Positions 1 through 7,481 of a stretch of 64,000 nt of DNA are shown one piece after another (the first letter of the stretch is position 1; each line of letters starts with the position of its first letter). A model generated the notes under the pieces. It did not search any database. It was not told the DNA's origin and saw only the letters and a program-made list of their open reading frames with translations. Both the position numbers and the translations under genes were made by a program. Source of the stretch: Paractinoplanes pyxinae (GTDB taxonomy: Bacteria > Actinomycetota > Actinomycetes > Mycobacteriales > Micromonosporaceae); the NCBI RefSeq assembly GCF_026626335.1, contig NZ_JAPNTZ010000011.1, positions 285,647 through 349,646 on the forward strand, given 5' to 3'.

Positions 1-383
1 TGCCCGATTACGTCGTACGGCGTCTGGTGGCGGCCCTGAACGAGCGGCGGAAACCGGTCAACGGCTCCACGATCTTGCTGCTCGGCCTGGCCTACAAGAA
101 GAACAGCGGCGACGCTCGCGAGTCGCCGGCCCGCCGCGTCGCGTCCCTGCTGCTCGACATGGGCGCGGAAGTGCGCGCGGCCGACCCCCATGTCGTCGAG
201 GACGCGCAAGTCGACCGGCGTGTCGTGCGCGTGTCGCTCACTTCCGAAGAGCTCGCCGCGGCCGACGCGGTGGTGCTGCTGGCCGATCACGACCGGTTCG
301 ACCTCGACCAGGTCACGGCCCATTCCTCGTACGTGCTGGACACCCGCCGCCGCCTGACCGGACCGAACGTGGAGACGATGTGA
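1..383 (+). CDS. Nucleotide-sugar dehydrogenase, C-terminal part (partial)
   Basis: The reading frame is already open at base 3 and runs to a TGA at 381-383, so this is the 3' end of a gene cut by the window edge. The visible part is the UDP-binding C-terminal domain of the UDP-glucose/GDP-mannose dehydrogenase family, with the family signature GLAYKKNSGDARESPA followed by a Rossmann-like stretch ending in DPHV. Such enzymes oxidise a UDP-hexose to the uronic acid with NAD in the cytoplasm. The next gene, a sugar transferase, starts inside its stop codon (GTGA overlap), which places it in an exopolysaccharide operon. The exact sugar cannot be read from this fragment; the Lys-Lys-Asn pattern resembles UDP-HexNAc dehydrogenases. 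Confidence 0.85.
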   Translation, partial: PDYVVRRLVAALNERRKPVNGSTILLLGLAYKKNSGDARESPARRVASLLLDMGAEVRAADPHVVEDAQVDRRVVRVSLTSEELAAADAVVLLADHDRFDLDQVTAHSSYVLDTRRRLTGPNVETM

Positions 384-1072
384 GACTTCTCTGGGGTTTC
401 CTGCAGCAGTTGGTGGCCGCCGTCGCGCTGGTGCTGTTGTCGCCGGTGATCCTGGGGGTGGCGCTGTGGATCCGGATCGCCGACGGCCCTGGTGTCCTGT
501 TTGCGCAAGACCGCGCAGGGTTGCGCGGTAAGCCGTTCAAGATGCTCAAGTTCCGCTCGATGGTGCACAACTCTGTCGCCTTGAGCGCGCAGCTGGGCAT
601 CGACGACCCGTTCGGCTTGGTCGAGAACGACCCGCGCATCACCCGGTGCGGCCGCTTCCTGCGCCGGACGTCGCTCGACGAGCTGCCCCAGCTGCTCAAC
701 GTGCTGGCCGGCCAGATGCTGCTGGTCGGCCCCCGCCCCGACGTGCTGCCGCAGGTGGCGAACTATTCGGCTGAGGACGCCCGCCGCCTGGAGGTGAAGC
801 CCGGCATCACCGGCTGGGCCCAGGTCAACGGCCGCGACGACATCGACTGGCCGCAACGCTTCATCCTCGACCGCTGGTACGTCGACAACTGGTCGCCGCT
901 GCTCGACCTGCGCATCATCGCCCGCACCTTCACCGACCTCCACCGAGGCGAGCCCCCCGTCCACGTCGACACCTTGAACATCGACCGATCCCGCCCCGCC
1001 GACACCGTCCCCCTGACAGTCCCCACCCCGCGCGAACCCGAACGTGCACAGGACGCGCAACGTGCGGCCTGA
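380..1072 (+). CDS. Sugar transferase, PglC/WcaJ-type monotopic phosphoglycosyl transferase
   Basis: This 230-residue protein belongs to the bacterial sugar transferase family that moves a sugar-1-phosphate from UDP-sugar to undecaprenyl phosphate, the first membrane step of repeat-unit assembly. One hydrophobic segment at about residues 5-30 is followed by the catalytic core: LKFRSM near 56, NDPRITRCGRFLRRTSLDELPQ near 84-104 with the Asp100-Glu101 dyad, then VGPRPD and KPGITGWAQVNGR. It lacks the extra N-terminal membrane domain of WbaP/WcaJ long forms, so it is the short PglC-like form. The GTG start overlaps the upstream stop by four bases. It probably starts the polymer made by the whole locus. 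Confidence 0.93.
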   Translation: MRLLWGFLQQLVAAVALVLLSPVILGVALWIRIADGPGVLFAQDRAGLRGKPFKMLKFRSMVHNSVALSAQLGIDDPFGLVENDPRITRCGRFLRRTSLDELPQLLNVLAGQMLLVGPRPDVLPQVANYSAEDARRLEVKPGITGWAQVNGRDDIDWPQRFILDRWYVDNWSPLLDLRIIARTFTDLHRGEPPVHVDTLNIDRSRPADTVPLTVPTPREPERAQDAQRAA

Positions 1073-1097
1073 AACCGCCACACCCGCGCGAGGCGAG

Positions 1098-2183
1098 ATG
1101 GTTCGGCTTGCGCGGCGGGAGATCGGGTCGGAGTTTCACTGGGACCCGGCCGTTCTGCTCAATGGGGAGCAGGGCGGCCGCATGGGCTTTGCCGGCGGGC
1201 ATCGGCTGTTCGCTACCGGATGCGGAGCTATGAGCGCGCTCTTGCGGCGGCTCGGGCGGCCGGGGCGGCTGCACGTTCCGTCGTTCTTCTGCATGGGTGT
1301 GGCCGAGGCGCTCGGCAAGGACATGCCGTTGGCGTGGTACCGGCATCTGCCGGATGGGCGCGGTCCGCGGTGGGAGACGCTGCGGGCCGATCCTGGGGAC
1401 GTCGTGCTGGCGCAGAACCTGTTCGGGCGCGAGGACGGCGCGGCTTGGCGGGAGTGGATCGCCGCGCATCCGGACGTGACGGTGCTCGAGGATCACTCGC
1501 ACGATCCGTTCGGGCCGTGGGCCGAGAGCAGCACGGCCGCCTACGCCGTGGCCTCGCTCCGGAAGACACTGCCGGTTCCTGACGGAGCAGTTCTGTGGTC
1601 GCCGCAGGGTCTTGAAGTGCCGGTGCCGTCGGGGCCTGCCAACGAGGGCAGCCACCTGAAGCTGGCGGCCATGCTGCTCAAAGCGGCCTGGCTCGACGGC
1701 TACCCGATCCCCAAGGAGAAGTTTCGCGCGCTTCAGCAGCAGGGCGAGCAGACGTTGCTGGGCAGTGACGCTCCGCCCAGTGCCTTCACCGCTGCCGTGC
1801 TTCCACTCCTCGACATCGCGGGCATTCGCGCCGCCGGCACCCGCAACGTCCGCGCCTTGGAAACGCTGCTTCACGCTTCACTCGACAGTTCGCCTGACGT
1901 TTTGTGCGCGACGTTGAGCGGGCGTGGTGGGGCACCGTTTCGGGTGCAGGTGTTCTGTGACTCCGAGAGCGAGCGAGACCGGCTGCTGGCTCGGCTGGCG
2001 GCGGGTGGGATCTTCGCGCCCGTGCACTGGCGGCAGGATCGCGAGGCCTTCTGGAGCGGGGATGACGAAGCGGCGGCGTGGGCTGGGCGCATTCTCACGT
2101 TGCCGGTTGACCACCGGTGCGGGGCGGGCGAGGTGCATCGGATGGTGGAGGCCGTGTCGGACGCCGTGCGGGCGGGTGTGTGA
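1098..2183 (+). CDS. PLP-dependent aminotransferase-like protein (fold type I)
   Basis: The protein of about 361 residues resembles the DegT/aspartate aminotransferase superfamily. A Thr/Ala-Gly-Cys-Gly turn (ATGCGAMSAL) stands where PLP phosphate binders sit, LEDHSHDPFG carries the acidic residue expected near the PLP ring, and ASLRKTLPVPDG contains Lys156 as the likely Schiff-base lysine. A GTG at 1044 would overlap the sugar transferase; I prefer ATG 1098, which has a purine-rich GCGAGGCGAG just upstream. Its similarity to the canonical DegT enzyme at 14245 is low, so its sugar substrate, or even transaminase activity, is uncertain. It lies in the plus-strand arm of the exopolysaccharide locus. 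Confidence 0.75.
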   Translation: MVRLARREIGSEFHWDPAVLLNGEQGGRMGFAGGHRLFATGCGAMSALLRRLGRPGRLHVPSFFCMGVAEALGKDMPLAWYRHLPDGRGPRWETLRADPGDVVLAQNLFGREDGAAWREWIAAHPDVTVLEDHSHDPFGPWAESSTAAYAVASLRKTLPVPDGAVLWSPQGLEVPVPSGPANEGSHLKLAAMLLKAAWLDGYPIPKEKFRALQQQGEQTLLGSDAPPSAFTAAVLPLLDIAGIRAAGTRNVRALETLLHASLDSSPDVLCATLSGRGGAPFRVQVFCDSESERDRLLARLAAGGIFAPVHWRQDREAFWSGDDEAAAWAGRILTLPVDHRCGAGEVHRMVEAVSDAVRAGV

Positions 2184-2216
2184 AGATCGGGGGCGGCCAC
2201 GCGGAGGGAGCCCTCG

Positions 2217-2780
2217 ATGTCTGAGTTGGACGGCTACGGCAAGTCGGTGCTGGAAGGTGACCTGGTGCGGTTGCGGGCGCTGCGGGACGACGACCTTCCG
2301 CGGCTGGTCGAGTGGTGGAACGACCCCGACACCATGGTTCTGCAGCAGTACACGGTGCTTCCGACGCCGGAGGCGGGCACGGTCGAGATGTTCCGCAACT
2401 GGAGCCTCAACAAGCCCGAGACCGGCGTCGGTCTCAGCGTCGAGACGCACGAGGGCGAGCTGGTCGGCCATGTGGCCCTGTTCGGCATCAAGCCACGCAC
2501 CCGCATCGCCACGCTGGCCATCATTCTCGGCGCGCCGCACACCAGCCGCGGCTACGGCTCCGACGCGGTCAAGGTGGCCGTGCGGTACGCGTTCGACGAG
2601 ATGGCCGTCAACAAGGTCGAGCTGCAGGTGTGGTCGTTCAACCCGCGGGCCCGCCGGGTCTACGAGAAGGCCGGCTTCGTCCAGGAGGGCCGCCGCCGGG
2701 CCGCCACCTTCCACCGGGGCGCCTTCCACGACGAAATCCTCATGGGCATCCTCCGCGACGACTACGAGCGCGCCGGCTGA
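2217..2780 (+). CDS. GNAT N-acetyltransferase, RimJ/RimL-like
   Basis: The 187-residue protein has the acetyl-CoA binding strand-loop-helix of GNAT enzymes: ILGAPHTSRGYGSDAVKVA with the R-G-Y-G-S pyrophosphate loop near residue 110, followed by VELQVWSFNPRARRVYEKAGFVQEG. The N-terminal LVRLRALRDDDLPRLVEWWNDP is typical of the RimJ/RimL branch. It probably acetylates an amino group. Next to an aminotransferase, an amino-sugar nucleotide is a reasonable but unproven substrate. The start has an upstream GGAGGGAG ribosome site. Its last codons are duplicated just after the stop. Confidence 0.87.
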   Translation: MSELDGYGKSVLEGDLVRLRALRDDDLPRLVEWWNDPDTMVLQQYTVLPTPEAGTVEMFRNWSLNKPETGVGLSVETHEGELVGHVALFGIKPRTRIATLAIILGAPHTSRGYGSDAVKVAVRYAFDEMAVNKVELQVWSFNPRARRVYEKAGFVQEGRRRAATFHRGAFHDEILMGILRDDYERAG

Positions 2781-2810
2781 AAGACGACTACGAGCGCGCC
2801 GCCGGCTGAA
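2757..2810. repeat. Short tandem duplication at a convergent gene end
   Basis: The last 25 bases of the GNAT gene including its TGA (2757-2781) recur at 2783-2810 with one extra GCC triplet. Each copy contains GACGACTACGAGCGCGCC and a GGCTGA. The minus-strand amidase stop codon (CTA at 2788-2790) lies inside the second copy, so the duplication also wrote the amidase C-terminus. Confidence 0.9.
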
Positions 2811-3906
2811 GTACGCCTTCCAAGGCGAGGCCGGTCGCGCACAGCAGTTCCTCGCCGTTCATTGGCCCCACCAGCTGCAGGCTGACCGGCGCCGGGCCGG
2901 GCGACGGCACCGGCAGGGCCAGAGCAGGCACGCCGGCCAGGTTGAACGGCGCGGTCAGCTGGGTCAGCGGGAAGCGCGCGAAGTCGGTCAACGGCGGGGG
3001 AGAGGCCACCAGGGTCGGCAGGGCCAGCACGTCCACGAGAGTGAGCGCCGAAGTCACCTCCGCCTGCCACGCCGTACGAGCGGTCAATGCCTTGGCCAGG
3101 CGCTGCGGTGAGACGTCGCGGGCCGCGTGCAGGGCGCCGGCGACGAAGTCGCTCAGCCCGTCGGCGTCGAGCAGGGCGTGGTGCGCCTGCCACAGCTCGC
3201 CCAGGATGATCGCGTCGAGGGGCTCGTAGGTGTCGTCCCAACCCGGCAGCCGCACCTCGCGGACGGTGAGCCCGGCCTCGTCCAGGGCGCTGTCGACGGC
3301 GTCCTCGACCGCGCTGTCGACGCCCTCGACGCGCAGCCGCCCGACCACCCGGGCCGGCGCCGGCAGCGAGCCCCACGCGGGATCGAGCAGCCGCATGCCG
3401 TCGACGACCCCGGCCACGTCCCGGGCCAGCGGCCCCACGACGTCCAGGCTGGGCGCCAGCGGCCACACCCCGCCCAGCGGCACCCGGCCCCACGTCGTCT
3501 TCAGCCCGGCGATCCCGCAGCAGGCGGCCGGGATCCGCACCGAACCGCCGGTGTCGGTGCCCAGTCCCACGTCCGCCTCGCCGGTGGCCACCGCGACCGC
3601 CGATCCGCTCGACGATCCGCCGGGAATCAGCAATGGTGCGAGAGGGTTCACCGGCGTACCGAAAATCGCATTGTCACCCACCGGGCTGACACACATCTCG
3701 GTGAGCGTGGTCTTGCCGACGATGGTCGCCGCGGCCGCTCTAACCCCGGCCAGGCACTCGGCGTCCGCCTTGGCCGCCGCGGCCCGGTCCCGGACCACGG
3801 CCGAACCGGCGGTGGTGACGACCCCGGCCACGTCGATGGCGTCCTTGACCGCGACGCGCAGCCCTGGTGACGCCGGGGAAGGGAAGCGGGTGATCCAGGC
3901 CGACAT
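2788..3906 (-). CDS. Amidase signature family protein
   Basis: This 372-residue enzyme is a typical amidase-signature hydrolase that cleaves C-N amide bonds. The Ser-cisSer-Lys triad is visible: VKDAIDV with Lys21, GGSSSGSA with the cis serine near 99, and DTGGSVRIPA with nucleophile Ser122. The family includes GatA, but the short length and stand-alone context argue for a general amidase. A longer frame begins at 3945; ATG 3906 (MSAWITRF) fits the family start better. The small protein ending at 3921 is just upstream on the same strand, so they may be co-transcribed. The C-terminal residues come from the duplicated segment shared with the convergent GNAT gene. Confidence 0.9.
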   Translation of the reverse strand: MSAWITRFPSPASPGLRVAVKDAIDVAGVVTTAGSAVVRDRAAAAKADAECLAGVRAAAATIVGKTTLTEMCVSPVGDNAIFGTPVNPLAPLLIPGGSSSGSAVAVATGEADVGLGTDTGGSVRIPAACCGIAGLKTTWGRVPLGGVWPLAPSLDVVGPLARDVAGVVDGMRLLDPAWGSLPAPARVVGRLRVEGVDSAVEDAVDSALDEAGLTVREVRLPGWDDTYEPLDAIILGELWQAHHALLDADGLSDFVAGALHAARDVSPQRLAKALTARTAWQAEVTSALTLVDVLALPTLVASPPPLTDFARFPLTQLTAPFNLAGVPALALPVPSPGPAPVSLQLVGPMNGEELLCATGLALEGVLQPAARS

Positions 3907-3920
3907 GCGCCGACCATACG

Positions 3921-4139
3921 TCACCAGTCGTGGGCCAGGCGCCACTCGCTTCGGGGCAGCACGGCGAAGCGTTCATCGCCGGTCGGTAGGCGGCCGAGAG
4001 CTTCCTCGATGGCCTTGGCGCGGCTGCGGCGGGCCGGCAGACCGGGATGGCGGGGGACCTCGCCGATGACCTGCCAGGTGTCCGCGCCGACCTCGCGCAG
4101 CACGACGTACACCTGCGGTGGCCGGGCTTGTGTGTCCAT
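3921..4139 (-). CDS. Small hypothetical protein (72 aa)
   Basis: I do not recognise this 72-residue protein. It begins MDTQARPPQVYVVLREV and reads as a soluble alpha/beta domain with strands YVVLREV and WQVIGEV, then a basic stretch PARRSRAKAIEEAL. There is no signal peptide, metal motif or membrane segment. It stops 14 bases before the amidase start, which suggests an operon. The preceding operon on this strand ends in a hairpin at 4164-4193, so this gene probably has its own promoter in the gap. Codon use looks normal for the region. Confidence 0.6.
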   Translation of the reverse strand: MDTQARPPQVYVVLREVGADTWQVIGEVPRHPGLPARRSRAKAIEEALGRLPTGDERFAVLPRSEWRLAHDW

Positions 4140-4163
4140 CCGTCCATCATGGCCGCCGGGAGC

Positions 4164-4193
4164 GCCCGCCGGCTCGGGGCGGAGCCGGCGGGC
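4164..4193 (-). terminator. Hairpin ending the exopolysaccharide operon
   Basis: A perfect 12-bp stem (GCCCGCCGGCTC and its complement) encloses a six-base loop at 4176-4181. It begins 29 bases beyond the stop of the last minus-strand exopolysaccharide gene. No U-tract follows, as is usual for high-GC actinobacterial terminators. Confidence 0.75.
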
Positions 4194-4221
4194 GATGGGA
4201 ACCGCTGAAGCAGCGGCCGGA

Positions 4222-5226
4222 CTAGCGGTAGGGCGGGAAGCGGCCGGTCAGTGACTCGGGTGTCGGCGTACCGGCCAGTTTTTCGAACGCTCGCACGTCG
4301 GTCACGACCCGCCAGGTGTGGAACGGCTGGCGGCCGGCGGCGAACTGGGACTTGTAGCGGAACAGCGAATCGGCCGAGCCTCCGACACCGCCACCGAGGT
4401 GGTACACCTTGTTGCCCCGCGCGTGTCCCCACGTACGGACCTCGTGGTACAGCAGTTTGTCGGCGTAGTGGATCGGCGCCTCGGCGGTGGACTGCAGATG
4501 GGTGTGCATCATTCCGCCGTACTCGAAGAAGAGGTTTCCCCCGAGCACCCGGCCGTCGAGAACGGCGACCGCGAGGTGGGCGTGGTCGCGCAGGGCGGTG
4601 CGCAACCTCCCGAAGAAATCGTTGCTGAAGAAGTAAAACTCAGATGCTCGGACCCGCTGCATGGTGGCGTGGTACGTATCGATCCACGCGTCGAACAGCG
4701 ACCAGTCGTCGAACACGATCCGCACGCCGGCCCGCTTGGCCTTGTTGATCTGGTTGCGGTGGCTGCGGTGCGTCTGCGACCAGATCTCGTCCAGGCTGAG
4801 CGTCAGGTCGATCGACACCGTGTCGCCGTGATTCACCAGCGTCCCCGCCGATTCCAGGGCGGACGGGAACAGGGGCAGCAGCGGGTGCAGGCGGGCGAAC
4901 ACCGTCACCACGCCCTCCGTGCACAGCAACTCGCTCATCGCTCCGGCCGCGCGCGACCAGAAGGCCGCGCCATCGCTGCCGACGGGGCCCGGATATCCGT
5001 ACGGGGAGGTCGCGTCCTGCAGGTCGGTGTCGGGAACCGGCCTCAGCAGCAGGGGGACCAGCAGGACGCGTCCCGCCTCGGAGTATCGGAAGGCCACCGG
5101 AGTTCCGCCGGTCAGGCCGGCGTCGAGCCGCACGTACTCGGGAACGTGGTAGATGTCGTGCCGGACCCGGCTCAGTGCCTCCGTCCATGCCGGGTCCTGG
5201 GGTGACAGCAGTGCGGCATCGGCCAT
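4222..5226 (-). CDS. FemAB-like/GNAT-fold acyltransferase, copy 1
   Basis: This 334-residue protein is a FemAB-type double-GNAT-fold transferase (Acetyltransf_6/BioF2-like). Such enzymes transfer amino-acyl or acyl groups to cell-envelope sugars or peptides. Diagnostic stretches are SPYGYPGP near 85, TVSIDLTLSLDEIWSQTH followed by RNQINKAKRAG near 150, EFYFFSNDFF, and the C-terminal LHYHEV-like region with YHLGGGVGGSADSLFRYK. ATG 5226 is chosen because AGGAGGTT lies at 5231-5238. The start is two bases from the stop of the FAD enzyme upstream, so the genes are coupled. It is clearly paralogous to the gene at 6468. The acceptor and donor are unknown. Confidence 0.85.
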   Translation of the reverse strand: MADAALLSPQDPAWTEALSRVRHDIYHVPEYVRLDAGLTGGTPVAFRYSEAGRVLLVPLLLRPVPDTDLQDATSPYGYPGPVGSDGAAFWSRAAGAMSELLCTEGVVTVFARLHPLLPLFPSALESAGTLVNHGDTVSIDLTLSLDEIWSQTHRSHRNQINKAKRAGVRIVFDDWSLFDAWIDTYHATMQRVRASEFYFFSNDFFGRLRTALRDHAHLAVAVLDGRVLGGNLFFEYGGMMHTHLQSTAEAPIHYADKLLYHEVRTWGHARGNKVYHLGGGVGGSADSLFRYKSQFAAGRQPFHTWRVVTDVRAFEKLAGTPTPESLTGRFPPYR

Positions 5227-5228
5227 AG

Positions 5229-6458
5229 TCAACCTCCTGTCGGTAATGGCGCCGCCCGGGCGGCCGGCGCGGTCGGGGCGACGCCGGGGCGGCGGCGGGC
5301 CCTCGTCCATCGGCGTGCGCTCAGCGCCCAGCGGAGCAGGGCGCGAGGCACCGCCTGTTGCGTAGCACGGTGCAGCAGGTAGCGCCACAGTGGATACTCA
5401 CCGCGGCGGTCGGAAAGCGCGTACGAGAAACGGATCGACGGCAGGGCGGCGTAGTCGGGCATCCGCTCGAACCATTCGCTGCTGGCCAGCGCCGCCCGTT
5501 GCAGCGGAGCGAGGGCGGCCCGGCGTCGGTGCTCGTACTTCTCCAGGGCGGGCGCCAGCTCACCACCGGCGGCCAGCGCGTCGGCCAGCGCCATCGCGTC
5601 CTGCATCGCGAGCTTGGTGCCCGATCCGATGGCGAAGTGCGTGGTGTGGGCGGCGTCGCCCATCAGCACCACGTTGCCGTTGTCCCAGCGCTCGTTGGTG
5701 ACCCGGCGGAAGTTCATCCACCCGGTGCCGCCGGAGTCGGCCCGGTGGTCGACCAGCCGCTGCCCGTCCAGGTGGGCGGCGAAGATGGTCTCGAGCCGGG
5801 CGCAGCCGGCCGCCGCGTCGAGCCGGTCGAGTTCGAGGCCGGCCCAGGTGGCTGGGGTGCACTCGACGATGAACGTGCTCGTCGAAGAGTCGAACGGGTA
5901 GGCGTGGAACCAGATCCAGCCGGCGTGGGTGCGCTCGAACCCGAACGTGAAGGTGCGGAAGACGTGCGACGTGCCCAGCCAGATGTATTTGTTGCCGCCA
6001 TAGGCGACGGAAGTTCCGAAGTGTCCGGCATCAAGCGATCGCACTGCACTGCCCGCACCGTCGGCCGCCACGATCAGGTCTGCGCCCGAAATGTCTGCCT
6101 CGGAAGCGGACCATCGCACGTCCACGCCCAAGGAAAGCGCCCGCGCCTCCAGGATCGACAGCAGCTTGTGCCGCCCCAGGCTGAAGCCGTAACCCGCGAG
6201 GTGGGTCACCGACTTGCCGGTGGCCCGGACCTCGTACTCGTCCCATTGACAGGCTGCGTCCCAGATCTGGCGGGCGCTCACCGGATCGTACGAGAAAAGG
6301 TCGTCGAGCAGGTCGTCCCAGAACACGACCCCCCACCCGTAGGTGACCCCGCGCGGATTGCGTTCCAGCACGGTGACCTCGTGCGCGGGGTCGGCGAGCT
6401 TCGCCAGCACCGCGAAGTACAGTCCGGCGGGCCCGCCGCCGACACAAGTGATCCGCAT
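5229..6458 (-). CDS. FAD-dependent monooxygenase
   Basis: The 409-residue protein is a class A flavoprotein hydroxylase. The N-terminal GGGPAGLYFAVLAK dinucleotide fold (residues 7-20) is followed by LERNPRG, and the FAD ribityl-binding VVLMGDAAHTTHFAIGSGTK motif lies near 280-300. The sequence style, with GVVFWDDLLDDL and the GSGTKLAMQDA turn, resembles the N-terminal half of salicyloyl-CoA/anthraniloyl-CoA hydroxylases, so an aromatic acyl substrate is possible; this is inference. The C-terminal 50 residues are Arg/Ala/Pro-rich. It lies between two FemAB-like genes: 9 bases after one and 2 bases before the other. A shared product modification is therefore likely. Confidence 0.85.
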   Translation of the reverse strand: MRITCVGGGPAGLYFAVLAKLADPAHEVTVLERNPRGVTYGWGVVFWDDLLDDLFSYDPVSARQIWDAACQWDEYEVRATGKSVTHLAGYGFSLGRHKLLSILEARALSLGVDVRWSASEADISGADLIVAADGAGSAVRSLDAGHFGTSVAYGGNKYIWLGTSHVFRTFTFGFERTHAGWIWFHAYPFDSSTSTFIVECTPATWAGLELDRLDAAAGCARLETIFAAHLDGQRLVDHRADSGGTGWMNFRRVTNERWDNGNVVLMGDAAHTTHFAIGSGTKLAMQDAMALADALAAGGELAPALEKYEHRRRAALAPLQRAALASSEWFERMPDYAALPSIRFSYALSDRRGEYPLWRYLLHRATQQAVPRALLRWALSARRWTRARRRPGVAPTAPAARAAPLPTGG

Positions 6459-6467
6459 GGCGTGCTC

Positions 6468-7481
6468 CTAACGGTAGGGCGGGAAGGTGCCGGACTCGGC
6501 GGTGTCACGGCCGGCGGCTGAGACCAGATCGTCGTACGCCATCCGATCGCTCACCACGCGCCAGGTGTGGAACGGATGCCGGCGTGGCGAGAACCCGGCC
6601 TTGTACGAGAACAGCGAGTCCTGCTCGCCGCCCTTGCCCCCGCCGAGGTGGAAGACCGTGTCGCCGCGGGCCTTGCACCAGCGCCGCACCTCGTCGTAGA
6701 GCAGTTCGTCGGCGTACCGCTTGGGCGCCCGTCGCGTCGATGAGACGTACCCGGTGGCGATGCCGTCGTGCTCGAAGAACGTGTTGCCCCCGACCACTTC
6801 GCCGTCCTCGAGCGCCACGGCCAAGTGCATGCGGTCGCCCATCGTGTCGTGCATGGCGGCCAGGTGCTCGCGGCTGAAGAAGTAGTAGCCGGACGCCCCG
6901 ACCCGCCGCATGTTGTCGTGGTAGACCTCGACCCACTCGTCGAGCCGGTCCCAGTCGTCGAAGACCACCTCGGTGCCGGCCCGCCGCGCACGGTTGATGT
7001 GGTTGCGGTGGTCGCTGCGGGTCTGCTTCCACATCTCGTCCAGGCTCACCGTCAGGTCCATCGAGACGGTCTCGCCGTGGTGCACCATCGTGCCGAAGCG
7101 GGCCAGCAGCGGCAGCGGCGCCGGCAGCAGCGGGTGCATGCGGACGAACGCGGTGACGATGCCCCCGTCGCGCAGCGTCTCGAGCATGGCCGCGCAGGCG
7201 CGCTCCCAGAAGTCGCGGTCGCCGGGCATCGCGTCGCTGATCGGGCCCGGATAGCCGTACGGGGAAATGGCGTCCCGCAGACCCGTGCCCGGGATCTCGC
7301 GCAGAATCAGGGGCAGAAGCAGTTGGCGGTTGCCGTCGGAATACCAGAAGGCGGCGGGCGACCCGGAGTACAGCGCCGCGTCCAGCGTCACGTAACCGGG
7401 CAGGTGATAGGTGTCGTGCCGGGCGCGGTGCAGGGCCTCCTTCCATTCCCGGGCCGCCGGTCCCACGAGCGCTGCGGTCAT
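6468..7481 (-). CDS. FemAB-like/GNAT-fold acyltransferase, copy 2
   Basis: This 337-residue protein is a paralogue of the product of 4222-5226. The same blocks occur in the same order: AWxYSD-like N-terminus, DAISPYGYPGP, TVSMDLTVSLDEMWKQT with RNHINRARRAG, YYFFSREHL, FHLGGGKGGEQDSLFSYK and the C-terminal FPPYR. FemAB-like enzymes decorate envelope polymers or precursors in the cytoplasm. The start is ATG 7481, overlapping the stop of the upstream lipoprotein gene in an ATGA, with TAGGAG as ribosome site. A longer frame extends upstream antisense of nothing useful and is not used. The duplication suggests two related but distinct acceptor sites or donors. Confidence 0.85.
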   Translation of the reverse strand: MTAALVGPAAREWKEALHRARHDTYHLPGYVTLDAALYSGSPAAFWYSDGNRQLLLPLILREIPGTGLRDAISPYGYPGPISDAMPGDRDFWERACAAMLETLRDGGIVTAFVRMHPLLPAPLPLLARFGTMVHHGETVSMDLTVSLDEMWKQTRSDHRNHINRARRAGTEVVFDDWDRLDEWVEVYHDNMRRVGASGYYFFSREHLAAMHDTMGDRMHLAVALEDGEVVGGNTFFEHDGIATGYVSSTRRAPKRYADELLYDEVRRWCKARGDTVFHLGGGKGGEQDSLFSYKAGFSPRRHPFHTWRVVSDRMAYDDLVSAAGRDTAESGTFPPYR

